Positions 1 through 7,750 of a stretch of 11,846 bases of DNA are shown here, piece after piece. The stretch lies in assembly GCA_013349735.1 (NCBI GenBank), contig DUZC01000045.1, positions 1 through 11,846 on the forward strand, given 5' to 3'. The notes beneath the pieces are model-generated. The model did not search any database, had not been told where the DNA came from, and saw only the letters and a list, made by a program, of their open reading frames with translations. How positions within the stretch are numbered: position 1 is the first letter of the stretch; each line of letters begins with the position of its first letter. The position numbers and the translations under genes were made by a program. This DNA comes from Rhodospirillaceae bacterium (GTDB lineage: Bacteria > Pseudomonadota > Alphaproteobacteria > Rhodospirillales > Magnetospirillaceae).

Positions 1-43
1 CAAGACAGGCAGGCTTTTCTTCGCCCTTCAGCACTTCTGGCAT
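1..43 (-). CDS. 5' end of an unidentified gene (partial)
   Basis: Only the first 14 codons lie inside the window; they read MPEVLKGEEKPACL and then run off the left edge. The start is supported by a very good Shine-Dalgarno, GGAGG, placed 7 nt before the ATG. The gene lies 74 nt downstream of the aminotransferase stop in the same direction, so the two may be co-transcribed. The fragment is too short to assign a family. That it is a gene at all rests on the ribosome binding site and the open frame, so this is a moderate call. Confidence 0.5.
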   Translation of the reverse strand, partial: MPEVLKGEEKPACL

Positions 44-117
44 TCCTTATCCTCCCCACGCTTTTACCGTCCGCACTCTAAATGCAATTCTTGCCGCAAC
101 TTTTCGAGATCGCCAAT

Positions 118-1263
118 CTATTTTGACCAGAGCTTCAGGCGGCGGACCGCCTCAGTGATATCGCTGGTCGCCCCTGCGAAGCAAAATCGTAAATAATTAC
201 GCCCGCCTAAGGGATCAAAATCTATGCCCGGCGTCGCTGCCACCCCGGTTTCCTCTAACATGCGCCGACAAAAGATCTCGCTATCGTCGGACCAACGGGA
301 AATATCGCAATAAAGATAAAAGGCCCCATCCGACGGCGCCATTTCGCCAAAGCCGGCAGCCGGCAATTCTGCCAGCAGGATCGCCCGGTTTTCAGCATAG
401 CGGGCCAGATTGCGGCCCAATTCCTGGTGACAATCAAAAGCAGCCAACGCCGCCTTCTGCGAAAGGGTCGGCGGGGAAATAAATAAATTCTGAGCCAGGC
501 ATTCGATCGAACGCAAAAGCTCGGGCGGCACCACCATCCAACCAAGGCGCCAACCGGTCATGGAAAAATATTTGGAAAAACTGTTGACCACGACGACGCC
601 CTTGTCGACGGCGGCCGTACTGGCCGGAATGCCATAGGTCAGTCCATGATAGATTTCGTCCGAGATCAGACGAACCTCCTGTTCCCGACACCACCGCAAA
701 AGGCAATCCAAGGATTGGCCCGTCACCATACTGCCAGTGGGATTCGACGGACTGGCGATAATCACCCCATCGACAGGACGGGGCAGCGCCGCCAACAGCT
801 CGGCCGTCGGTTGGAAATGACTGGCTGGGCCCACCGGCAACAAAACCGGTTCAATACCCAACGCTGTGAGAATATTGCGGTAAGCGGGATAGCCGGGGCT
901 GGCAATGGCAACCCTATCGCCCGGCTCGAAGGCCGCGAGAAAGGCCAGGATAAAACCAGCCGACGACCCTGTGGTGACAACCACACTCTCGGGGTCCACC
1001 CGGCACTGGTATTCGTCCCAATAATGCCGGGCGATCCGCTGCCGCAAAGGCTCCTGCCCCAAGGCCAGCGTATATCCAAGCAGATCGTCGGCCAAAGCCG
1101 CCTGCGCCGCCTTGATAACGGCTGCCGGGGCACCCGTTGAAGGCTGCCCCACTTCAAGATGAAGGACATCCGCGCCGCCGGCTTCCCGCCGGGCGGCAGC
1201 CCGCATAACATCCATGACCATAAACGGCGGCACCTTACCCCGCTCGGCAGTTTTAAGCGCCAT
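118..1263 (-). CDS. PLP-dependent aminotransferase, class I/II (AspC/alanine aminotransferase-like)
   Basis: A 381-residue fold-type I aminotransferase, the usual length for this family. It would move an amino group between an amino acid and a 2-oxo acid in the cytoplasm; the exact substrate cannot be read from sequence. Visible landmarks are the N-terminal LEVGQPSTG segment (about 36-44), SPSNPTG (171-177) with the cofactor-contacting Asn174, SDEIYHG (201-207) with Asp202 and Tyr205, SFSKYFSMTGWRLGW (228-242) with Lys231 as the expected Schiff-base lysine, and NYLRFCFA with Arg359 as the expected carboxylate-binding arginine. All key residues are present. The ATG at 1263 is preceded by an AGAGGA-like ribosome binding site. 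It diverges from the M48 protease gene across 74 bp. An unnamed gene may follow it in the same transcript. It could be an aspartate, alanine or aromatic aminotransferase; confidence is high for the family and low for the substrate. Confidence 0.93.
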   Translation of the reverse strand: MALKTAERGKVPPFMVMDVMRAAARREAGGADVLHLEVGQPSTGAPAAVIKAAQAALADDLLGYTLALGQEPLRQRIARHYWDEYQCRVDPESVVVTTGSSAGFILAFLAAFEPGDRVAIASPGYPAYRNILTALGIEPVLLPVGPASHFQPTAELLAALPRPVDGVIIASPSNPTGSMVTGQSLDCLLRWCREQEVRLISDEIYHGLTYGIPASTAAVDKGVVVVNSFSKYFSMTGWRLGWMVVPPELLRSIECLAQNLFISPPTLSQKAALAAFDCHQELGRNLARYAENRAILLAELPAAGFGEMAPSDGAFYLYCDISRWSDDSEIFCRRMLEETGVAATPGIDFDPLGGRNYLRFCFAGATSDITEAVRRLKLWSK

Positions 1264-1337
1264 GCGCCTTCTATCCTCTTTCGGAGTTGAACCGGACCAT
1301 AAGTTGACGCCCCGCAGTCTGGACGATACCCTTAACG

Positions 1338-2720
1338 ATGAACGGAGAGCCAGCCTTGTTGATCATACGCATCGCCTGCATTTTTGTACTGTGTCTGACC
1401 GTCCTGTTTCGGGAACCGGCAAAGGCACAAAGCCTTGAATTCATCCGCGATGCGGAAATCGAAAATACCATCCGTGCCTATGCGACGCCACTCTTTGAAC
1501 AGGCCGGCGTTGATCCCGCGGCGGTCAAAATTCATCTTGTTAAGGACCCCCAACTGAATGCCTTCGTGGCCGAGGGGCTTAATTTATTTCTGAACACCGG
1601 GCTTATCCAGAAAACGGCGCATGCCGGTCAATTGATCGGCGTTATCGCTCATGAATGCGGTCATATTGCCGGGGGGCATCTGGTCAAGGGCCGCGAAGCC
1701 ATGGAAAATGCGTCCAACGAGGCCATCGCCTCGATGATTTTGGGCATGGCCGCGGCCATCGCCGGTCGCCGTGGTGATGTCGGTGCCGCGGTCATGGAGG
1801 GTGGCCAGGAAGTTGCGATGCGCAGCTATATGGCATTCAGTCGTACGATCGAGGGCTCGGCCGATACCGCCGCCCTAAGTTTTTTGGACAATCTTCATCA
1901 ATCCTCCCGGGGCTTGTTAGAATTTATGGAACTTTTGGGGGAACAGGAACTTCTGGTCGCGGCCCGCCAGGACCCTTATGTGCGGACCCATCCGCTGACC
2001 CGCGAGCGGGTTGATGAAATCAGACATCACGTAGAGCTTTCGCAATGGTCGGATACCCCGGTACCACCGCAATTTTCCGAACCACATCGGCGCATGCGGG
2101 CGAAACTGGTCGGTTTCATGGAAATTCCGGCAACCACCTTCCTTCGCTACCCCGAAAGCGACAAAAGTCTCGAAGGGCGCTACGCCCGAGCCATCGCTTA
2201 TTATCGCAAACCAGATCTAGAGCATGCGCTTCCCCTGATCGACGGCTTGATCGCGGAAAGGCCGCGTGATCCCTATTTCCACGAACTGAAAGGCCAAATG
2301 CTGTTTGAGAACGGCCATCCCTTGGATGCCATTCCTGAATATAAGCTGGCCGTCAAATACCTGCCCGACAACGGCTTGTTGCGCGAAGAGCTTGGTCAGG
2401 TTGAAGTCGAATCGGAAGACAATGCGCAACTGGCCGATGCCCGCGAACATTTGATTGTGGCCACACAGAGGGAACCGGAAAGCGCCGGCGGCTGGCGCCT
2501 GCTCGCAACCGTCTATGGGCGCAGCGGCAATGAAATTCTGGCCTCGGCGGCCATGGCTGAATACGCGTTGCTGGCAGGCCGCTGGGAAGAGGCCATTTAT
2601 GATGCGAACAAGGCCTTACGCGGCCTCAAACGCGGCACGCCAATGGAATTGCGCATGCAGGATATTCGCTCGCAAGCCGAACAGGCTCGTGAAATTGCCC
2701 GAAAAAATCGCGGCCGTTGA
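1338..2720 (+). CDS. Exported M48 metalloprotease with C-terminal TPRs, BepA/YfgC-like
   Basis: A periplasmic zinc metalloprotease of 460 residues, close in length and layout to E. coli BepA, which helps assemble or degrade outer-membrane proteins. An N-terminal signal peptide (hydrophobic about 7-24, likely cleavage after AKA at residue 30) is followed by the M48 domain. The zinc motif HECGH is at 105-109, the downstream glutamate motif EGSAD at 172-176, and the conserved THPLTRER at 217-224, whose His218 matches the regulatory histidine described in BepA. Residues about 280-430 are helical TPR-type repeats. Start choice is uncertain. The ATG at 1338 has only a weak GGACGA 11 nt upstream, whereas a GGAGAG at 1343-1348 is well placed for a TTG at 1356, which would give a protein 6 residues shorter with a cleaner signal peptide. 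The DsbA-like gene follows after 75 nt and is probably in the same operon. The family call is secure; the client proteins are inferred from BepA. Confidence 0.92.
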   Translation: MNGEPALLIIRIACIFVLCLTVLFREPAKAQSLEFIRDAEIENTIRAYATPLFEQAGVDPAAVKIHLVKDPQLNAFVAEGLNLFLNTGLIQKTAHAGQLIGVIAHECGHIAGGHLVKGREAMENASNEAIASMILGMAAAIAGRRGDVGAAVMEGGQEVAMRSYMAFSRTIEGSADTAALSFLDNLHQSSRGLLEFMELLGEQELLVAARQDPYVRTHPLTRERVDEIRHHVELSQWSDTPVPPQFSEPHRRMRAKLVGFMEIPATTFLRYPESDKSLEGRYARAIAYYRKPDLEHALPLIDGLIAERPRDPYFHELKGQMLFENGHPLDAIPEYKLAVKYLPDNGLLREELGQVEVESEDNAQLADAREHLIVATQREPESAGGWRLLATVYGRSGNEILASAAMAEYALLAGRWEEAIYDANKALRGLKRGTPMELRMQDIRSQAEQAREIARKNRGR

Positions 2721-2795
2721 TGGCCTTGCAGTCAACGCCGTGATGCCCCATGATTGCCGCCCGATCCTGAAGTATAATTAGAGGCATTGACCGTC

Positions 2796-3551
2796 ATGTT
2801 GCTCCGCAGTCTTGTTATCCTCCTTTTTGCCGGCTTCATGGCGGCACATCCTGTCGCGGCCATCGCCGAGGAAGAGCAGGCACTGACACCGAAGCAACAG
2901 GACGCCGTGCGCAAGCTGGTGCATGACTATCTATTAGAAAATCCTTCTGTCATTTCCGAGGCCATTGAAGCCTTACGACAGAAAGAAGAACTGGCTGCGG
3001 AAATGGATGCCAAGAAGGCGCTGGCCGATCGTAAGGATGAGATTTTTTCAGACCCGCAGACCCCCGTACTCGGCAATAAAAAGGGGGACGTTTCTGTTGT
3101 AGAGTTCTTTGACTACCGCTGCACCTACTGCAAATCCATGTTGGACATGCTGTTTGACACTGTCAAAGCGGATGGAAAAGTTCGCCTGGTAATGAAAGAG
3201 TTCCCGATTCTTGGTCCGGACTCGGTGGTCGCCGCAAGAGCCGCCCTGGCTGCCAAGAGCCAAAACAAATATGAGGAACTGCATAAAGTCCTGATGCGCA
3301 TGAAGGGCCCGATGACCGAACAGACCATCATGAAAGCGGCGGCCGAAGCTGGTCTGAATGTCGAAAAACTGAAGAAGGACATGGAAGACAGTTCGATCGA
3401 CACCACATTGAAAAACAATGTGCATCTTGCCCATGCGCTGAATCTAACCGGAACGCCGGGCTTCATCGTTGGCGACCAATTGGTCGGCGGGGCCATGAGC
3501 CCGCAAGCCTTGAAGCAGTTGATCGATCAGGCCCGCAAGCCAAAAGGCTGA
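2796..3551 (+). CDS. Exported DsbA-family thiol:disulfide oxidoreductase (ScsC/Com1-like)
   Basis: A periplasmic thioredoxin-fold protein of 251 residues expected to form or isomerise disulfide bonds. It has a signal peptide (hydrophobic core in the first 20 residues, cleavage near AIA-EEE). A charged helical N-terminal segment (about 28-80, including the LTPKQQDAVRKLV type sequence) resembles the ScsC N-terminal domain that drives oligomerisation in that family. The thioredoxin fold follows, with the redox motif CTYC (Cys109, Cys112) and the cis-proline Thr220-Pro221 in TGTPGF. I chose the ATG at 2796 because AGAGG at 2780-2784 lies 11 nt upstream; an in-frame TTG at 2787 is only 2 nt from that site. 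It lies just downstream of the M48 protease, which fits a joint role in envelope protein folding. It could be an oxidase (DsbA role) or an isomerase (DsbC/G or ScsC role); the sequence does not decide. Confidence 0.92.
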   Translation: MLLRSLVILLFAGFMAAHPVAAIAEEEQALTPKQQDAVRKLVHDYLLENPSVISEAIEALRQKEELAAEMDAKKALADRKDEIFSDPQTPVLGNKKGDVSVVEFFDYRCTYCKSMLDMLFDTVKADGKVRLVMKEFPILGPDSVVAARAALAAKSQNKYEELHKVLMRMKGPMTEQTIMKAAAEAGLNVEKLKKDMEDSSIDTTLKNNVHLAHALNLTGTPGFIVGDQLVGGAMSPQALKQLIDQARKPKG

Positions 3552-3556
3552 GCGGG

Positions 3557-3631
3557 CTAGCGTCCTGATCGATTCCGAAGTTCGAAAGTGGCCTGGATCA
3601 GAGGACACGAACTTCGGAATCGGGGCACTAG
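3557..3631. repeat. 75-bp CTAG-bounded inverted repeat between convergent genes
   Basis: Two perfect 15-bp arms, CGATTCCGAAGTTCG (3570-3584) and its reverse complement (3608-3622), enclose a 23-nt centre. The symmetry extends outward imperfectly: both ends start with CTAG followed by a similar short sequence (CGTCC on the left, TGCCC on the right read inward), with about 4 extra bases on the left. It starts 5 bases after the stop of the DsbA-like gene and ends 28 bases before the flgE stop. No T-run follows either arm, so it is not a standard intrinsic terminator, although the hairpin could still stop or stabilise convergent transcripts. The architecture resembles a small REP- or MITE-like dispersed element; whether it is repeated in the genome cannot be seen here. 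Confidence 0.65.
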
Positions 3632-3659
3632 AAAAAGGTGGACCCCAAAGGTAGAACGA

Positions 3660-6317
3660 TCAGGTAATGAGATCACGGAGCCTTTGGGACATTTCGTCGC
3701 CGGCTTTAAACACCTGTGAGTTCAACTCATAGGCCCGCTGCATGACCACCATATTGGTGAATTCATTATCAACCGAAACATTCGATCCTTCGACCGCCCC
3801 GGTCACTAGGCTGGTCTGACCGTTAAGGCCGCCAATGCTGTTGATACTCATGGCGCCTGCGCCTTCTGTCGCGGCAAACATATTGCCGCTGACGGGGTTA
3901 AGCGCATTGGGAGCCGTGAATGTGGCGACCGCGAGGGTGTACAGCACTTCGCTCTTGCCATTGGAATAGGTGCCACTTAACACGCCGCCATTGTCGAAAC
4001 TGACCGAAGTCAGAGTTCCGGCGGCATGGCCATCCTGTTGGGTGGTGTCGGCAACGCCGGTGGAAGAAGCAAGTTGCTGCAGGCCGCTGAGATTCAACGT
4101 GATATTATTACCGGTCCCGGCCTGAGCCGTGGCGCCATTGGCCCAGTAAACCTGAAGAATATTGGGGATCGTGGTCGCAACCGTCCCATTACCGTTAAAG
4201 GTGGCACCGATGCCGGCCGAGCTATAGCCGCTGGCGTCGCCCATGGTCACCGCCTTCTTATTGGCAACTTGCCCATTGGCCCAAACCACATCGCCATTAC
4301 TGACAAAGACCGAAGTCGGAGAGGTCCCAGAGGTCAGGTCAATTTTATTTGCCTGAACGGTATCCTGAGTTGCCGTGACACCGCCCGGAATCGTGACAGG
4401 AACCGCAGCCAATTGGGTCAAAGCGGAGGTAATATTTCCTGCCAGCTTGTCTGTATCGGTCTGGGCCAACGCCGTGGTGTTGGTTCCGGTTGTCCCGAAG
4501 GGCAGTGTCAGCGGCGTGGTCAAGGTGGTAGAAACGCCGGTATAGGCGTCCGCATAACTGCTGACCTGACCAGAGACCAATTGTGCCCAAGGAATTTGGA
4601 TATTGCCAATTTGCAAATAATTTCCCGGATTAACACTTTCCGTCGAGGTTCCATCGGTATTGTTAGCCCAGGCCACTTCACCGGTGGCCCCTGCGCTATC
4701 GGGAATAACGGCGGTCGAGGCTGAGCCGATGGTTGACAGGGTTACAGTTGCACCGGAACTGGTTGCCGAGACCCCGGCAACCCCCGCAACACTATTGATC
4801 CAATAGGTCGCATTGGCGGCCAATTGCGTCGTCGAACTGGCGTTGGCAAAGGGATAGCCAACGCCGCCCGTCTGCAAGGTTGCCCAGGGCACTGTCGCTG
4901 TATCCAATGTCAGTGTACCCGTTGGCGGCAGTTTGTTCACACTGAAGCTGTTTGTCCCCAGAACGACAGTCGAATTTACGGCATTAATGCCAAAACTGTC
5001 ACTTTGGGGTGCGGCTGAAACCTGCGTATAGGCTGGGTCAATCTGCTGAATGGAAAATTGGCCGGTTGGTGTGCTCGAGCCTCCGGCCCCGACTTGTGAC
5101 TGCACAATACTGGTCCCAAGACCGGTGGTGGCATTGCTGACGCAATTGACATTCACCGCAGCCGCTCCCGGCGATTGGACGATATTCAGGATATTGTTGG
5201 TCGCGCTGAACCGATCCGCACCATCTGTGACACCACCCAGCAGCAATTTAGCCATGCCGAAGGTCCCCTTCGCCGCGGGGTTGTTGGCCGCATTGCCAAT
5301 GGCGTTTTCAATGGCTGAAGCGACCCCCGTGGTATCGGTCACGGAAGAAAGATCCACACCGAGAACATAAGGGGCGCTCGATGTCCCTAACGAAGCACCA
5401 TCTTGGGTTGGGTCAACCCCGGATTGCGAATTATAGAACTCAATTTTCACGGTTTGCGGCTGCCCACCAGCCACGGTGCTGTTCAATGTAAAATAGGATC
5501 CATTGGCAGGGATCGACGAGAACTCCAATTGGCCATGAGAGGCGTAATAGCGGGTCCCGTTGAGGTAACTGTTATTCGCAAGATTAGCGACAGCCGCGCC
5601 CGTAGGGGGCTGAATTCCCGCATTCCAAGCATTTGCGCCTGATTTTGTCCAGATCAGCTGAGCATTCCCTGCGTCCCCCAGGCTGTCGTAAACGGGAATA
5701 TTGGTCGCTGTGATACCGCCGGCTTTGGGATTGCTGGGATCATAAATTGGCGCATTGGACGGAAGATTGGTTCCCACTGTCACCGCGGTGGTGGATTTGG
5801 CCGCCATCACGGCGCCCAGGGTATAATTGACCGCCGACAAGGTCGCGGTGGAATTGCTGGGAGAGGTCCCGGCCGCCCAACCCATAATGAATTGACCGGT
5901 CGAATTGGTCAGATAGGTTGCACCAGCCGAAGTGGTCGTGGTTCCCGTGGCCGTCGTGACCGAGGTTGTCCCCAAGGAGGTTCCGACAAAGGAACCATCG
6001 CGGGTGAATTGGGTTTTCCCTGAGCCCGCCTCCGCCGAATTAACCACAAAAAAGCCATTGCCCTGTAAAGCCACATCGCTCCAGTTCTGTGTCGTCTGGA
6101 TCGAGCCCTGAACACTGATCTGGTTCTGCTGTACCGCCTGCACGCCCATAATATTCGCGTGCGGGGTTATCGACGAAAGTACATCAGAAAAGGTGACGTT
6201 GCTGGCCTTATAGCCAGCCGTATTCAGGTTGGCGATGTTTTGGCTGACAGAGGAAATCCCTGTCGAACTGGCCTGCATACCTTCTACGGCATTGACCATG
6301 GCTGACCAACTAGACAT
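3660..6317 (-). CDS. flgE: Flagellar hook protein FlgE, unusually large
   Basis: The hook subunit, exported by the flagellar type III apparatus to form the universal joint between rod and filament. The N-terminus carries the rod/hook signature NIANLNTAGYK (27-37). The conserved PVYDSLG segment is near 208-214, GTYSNGKSE at 782-790, and the C-terminal helix signature EFTNMVVMQRAYELNSQVF at 852-870. The protein has 885 residues, about twice a typical FlgE of roughly 400; the extra mass lies between about 280 and 775. That part is rich in Thr, Ser, Ala, Asn and Gly and contains two related modules (about 467-552 and 566-681), each opening with V/I-P-W-A and ending in a VAWAN/VVWAN strand. A lone cysteine is near residue 392. 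The start at 6317 has AAGGAG 8 nt upstream; the frame stays open to 6380 but that extension overlaps the sigma-54 promoter. No other flagellar gene is adjacent. The identity is secure. Confidence 0.96.
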   Translation of the reverse strand: MSSWSAMVNAVEGMQASSTGISSVSQNIANLNTAGYKASNVTFSDVLSSITPHANIMGVQAVQQNQISVQGSIQTTQNWSDVALQGNGFFVVNSAEAGSGKTQFTRDGSFVGTSLGTTSVTTATGTTTTSAGATYLTNSTGQFIMGWAAGTSPSNSTATLSAVNYTLGAVMAAKSTTAVTVGTNLPSNAPIYDPSNPKAGGITATNIPVYDSLGDAGNAQLIWTKSGANAWNAGIQPPTGAAVANLANNSYLNGTRYYASHGQLEFSSIPANGSYFTLNSTVAGGQPQTVKIEFYNSQSGVDPTQDGASLGTSSAPYVLGVDLSSVTDTTGVASAIENAIGNAANNPAAKGTFGMAKLLLGGVTDGADRFSATNNILNIVQSPGAAAVNVNCVSNATTGLGTSIVQSQVGAGGSSTPTGQFSIQQIDPAYTQVSAAPQSDSFGINAVNSTVVLGTNSFSVNKLPPTGTLTLDTATVPWATLQTGGVGYPFANASSTTQLAANATYWINSVAGVAGVSATSSGATVTLSTIGSASTAVIPDSAGATGEVAWANNTDGTSTESVNPGNYLQIGNIQIPWAQLVSGQVSSYADAYTGVSTTLTTPLTLPFGTTGTNTTALAQTDTDKLAGNITSALTQLAAVPVTIPGGVTATQDTVQANKIDLTSGTSPTSVFVSNGDVVWANGQVANKKAVTMGDASGYSSAGIGATFNGNGTVATTIPNILQVYWANGATAQAGTGNNITLNLSGLQQLASSTGVADTTQQDGHAAGTLTSVSFDNGGVLSGTYSNGKSEVLYTLAVATFTAPNALNPVSGNMFAATEGAGAMSINSIGGLNGQTSLVTGAVEGSNVSVDNEFTNMVVMQRAYELNSQVFKAGDEMSQRLRDLIT

Positions 6318-6363
6318 TGCGATCGCTCCTTCCCATCGCGGGGACACTATCAGGCCAGCCAGA

Positions 6364-6379
6364 TGCAAGGCTGATGCCA
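6364..6379 (-). promoter_or_regulatory. Sigma-54 (RpoN) promoter of flgE
   Basis: Read leftward the sequence is TGGCATCAGCCTTGCA, a close match to the sigma-54 consensus TGGCAYG-N4-TTGCW. The invariant GG and GC are exactly 12 bp apart measured start to start. The predicted transcript would begin near 6353, giving a 5' leader of about 35 nt that contains the AAGGAG ribosome binding site. Sigma-54 control of hook genes is established for several alphaproteobacteria such as Caulobacter; the match here is direct sequence evidence and the use is inference. Confidence 0.85.
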
Positions 6380-6559
6380 AGGAGCAGATTCAATGACAAT
6401 CTGCGGCGTTACCACGCCGCAAAGAAAGCTATTTTCTATTAAAAATCATATAGATAATAAGATTCTTAAAACTGTGACTCAGCTGACCGCCCCCCATCCC
6501 GCAGACATTTTGGCAGCGACCGACCCTGCCAATGCGGCAGCCTTTGCCTGTGCGAAGCG
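6380..6559. other. flgE upstream region with inverted repeat and AT-rich tract
   Basis: This non-coding stretch lies upstream of the flgE promoter. A perfect 7-bp inverted repeat, GCGGCGT-TACC-ACGCCGC, spans 6403-6420, about 50-67 bp upstream of the predicted flgE transcription start. It is followed by a strongly AT-rich segment (about 6421-6475) that stands out from the GC-rich surroundings and could be a DNA bend. I found no exact IHF consensus in it. A further small inverted repeat CTGCC-N5-GGCAG is at 6526-6540. Sigma-54 promoters need an upstream activator site, and either repeat could serve, but no activator motif is proven. Apart from these elements I see no gene. Confidence 0.4.
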
Positions 6560-6592
6560 GTACCCCCCCGGCAGGATTTGCCGGCAGGGTAC
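6560..6592 (-). terminator. GC-rich hairpin downstream of the decarboxylase
   Basis: Two 14-nt arms (6560-6573 and 6579-6592) pair at 12 of 14 positions around a 5-nt loop, 25 nt past the decarboxylase stop. No T-run follows in the leftward direction, so it is not a textbook intrinsic terminator, but its position suits transcript end formation or 3' protection. The inner part, CCGGCA-N5-TGCCGG, is also a clean protein-binding-type palindrome, so an upstream activator site for flgE about 220 bp away is an alternative reading. Confidence 0.4.
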
Positions 6593-6617
6593 GCCAAATG
6601 GAGCGCTGGACGCTCGC

Positions 6618-7745
6618 TCAGACGAAATAGGCCTTCAGCGGCGCAAAGCCATTAAAATTCACCGCCGAATAGCTGGTCGTATAGGCTCCGGTGGCAAGAA
6701 TACGGACCTTATCGCCGACTTTTAGGGATAGCGGCATTTGGTAATGATATTTCTCATATAAAATATCGGCGGAATCGCAGGTTGGTCCAGCCAGGATGAC
6801 CGGTCCGGTTGGTCCTTTGCCGGTCGTCCGCAATCGGTATTTGATGGCCTCGTCCATGGTCTCGGCCAAGCCACCAAATTTACCGATATCGAGATAGACC
6901 CAACGGGTCTCGTCATCATAGGACTTACGGGAAATCAGCACGACCTCGGCTTCGATGATTCCGGCGTCCCCCACCAGGGAGCGTCCTGGTTCTACGATCA
7001 TCTGCGGCAAATTATTGCCGAAATGGCTGGTCATGGCATCCATGATGGCCCCGGCATAGCGGTCCACCGGCGCCACATCTTCCCGATAGCGGGCCGGCAG
7101 GCCACCGCCCAAATTGATCATTTTTAATTCGATCCCGGCCTCATTGAGTTCGGAAAACAACATAGCGGTTTTACCGACGGCGATATCCCACTGATCCAGA
7201 CGGGTCTGCTGCGACCCGACATGAAACGACAGTCCGTAGGGCTCCAACCCCAGATCCCGCGCTTTGATCAGAAGATCCTTGGCCATATCGGCATCACAGC
7301 CGAACTTTCGCGACAAGGGCCATTCGGCCCCTTCACAGGTCATCAGCAACCGACAAAAGACTTTTGACCCCGGCGCCGACTGCGCAAGTTTTTCCAATTC
7401 CGCAAGGGAATCAAAAGCAAAGAGCCGGACGCCCTGATCGAAAGCCCAGGCAATATCCCGCTGTTTCTTAATTGTGTTCCCAAAGGAAATGCGGTCTGCC
7501 GAGGCACCCGCCGCCAGCACCGATTCGATCTCGGCGCGACTGGCGGTGTCGAAACTGGAACCGAGATCAACCAGCAATCGAATGACGGGGGCGGCCGGGT
7601 TGGCCTTTACCGCATAAAACACCTGAGCAATCGGCAAGAAGCGGCGCAACGCTTGGTAATTGGCGGCAATGACATCAAGATCAACCACCAGACAAGGCGT
7701 TTCTGGTTCGTTTTCAACAAGAAAACGGGAAATTTTAGCAGTCAT
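6618..7745 (-). CDS. Ornithine/lysine decarboxylase, PLP fold type III
   Basis: A 375-residue decarboxylase of the eukaryotic-ODC-like alanine-racemase fold, expected to convert ornithine to putrescine and possibly lysine to cadaverine in the cytoplasm. The PLP lysine is Lys47 in FYAVKANP; SFHVGSQ (His175), the phosphate-binding GGG (213-215) and EPGR (252-255) are all present. The active-site segment GPTCDSADILYE carries Cys323 and Asp324, contributed across the dimer interface in this family. A GPTCDS-type motif is also seen in bacterial dual lysine/ornithine decarboxylases, so the substrate is not fixed by sequence. The start at 7745 is chosen because AGGAG lies 6 nt upstream; the frame extends further to 7802 but without such a site and into the leader. 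The 5' region holds a long structured leader with its own small ORF. No other polyamine gene is adjacent. Confidence 0.94.
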   Translation of the reverse strand: MTAKISRFLVENEPETPCLVVDLDVIAANYQALRRFLPIAQVFYAVKANPAAPVIRLLVDLGSSFDTASRAEIESVLAAGASADRISFGNTIKKQRDIAWAFDQGVRLFAFDSLAELEKLAQSAPGSKVFCRLLMTCEGAEWPLSRKFGCDADMAKDLLIKARDLGLEPYGLSFHVGSQQTRLDQWDIAVGKTAMLFSELNEAGIELKMINLGGGLPARYREDVAPVDRYAGAIMDAMTSHFGNNLPQMIVEPGRSLVGDAGIIEAEVVLISRKSYDDETRWVYLDIGKFGGLAETMDEAIKYRLRTTGKGPTGPVILAGPTCDSADILYEKYHYQMPLSLKVGDKVRILATGAYTTSYSAVNFNGFAPLKAYFV

Positions 7746-7750
7746 CGCAT

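Noticed and set aside
2773..2778. Perfect TATAAT hexamer before the DsbA-like gene
   Set aside because: No acceptable -35 box lies 16-18 bp upstream, and the resulting transcript would start at or after the ribosome binding site. Co-transcription with the M48 gene is simpler.
4026..5642. Several rightward open frames opposite flgE
   Set aside because: They lie antisense to conserved or repetitive hook sequence, have no ribosome binding sites of note and give Arg/Gly-rich translations typical of shadows of a GC-rich gene.
6393..6725. Rightward 110-codon frame upstream of flgE
   Set aside because: It runs across the AT-rich regulatory tract and into the antisense of the conserved decarboxylase C-terminus, with no domain and no convincing ribosome binding site.
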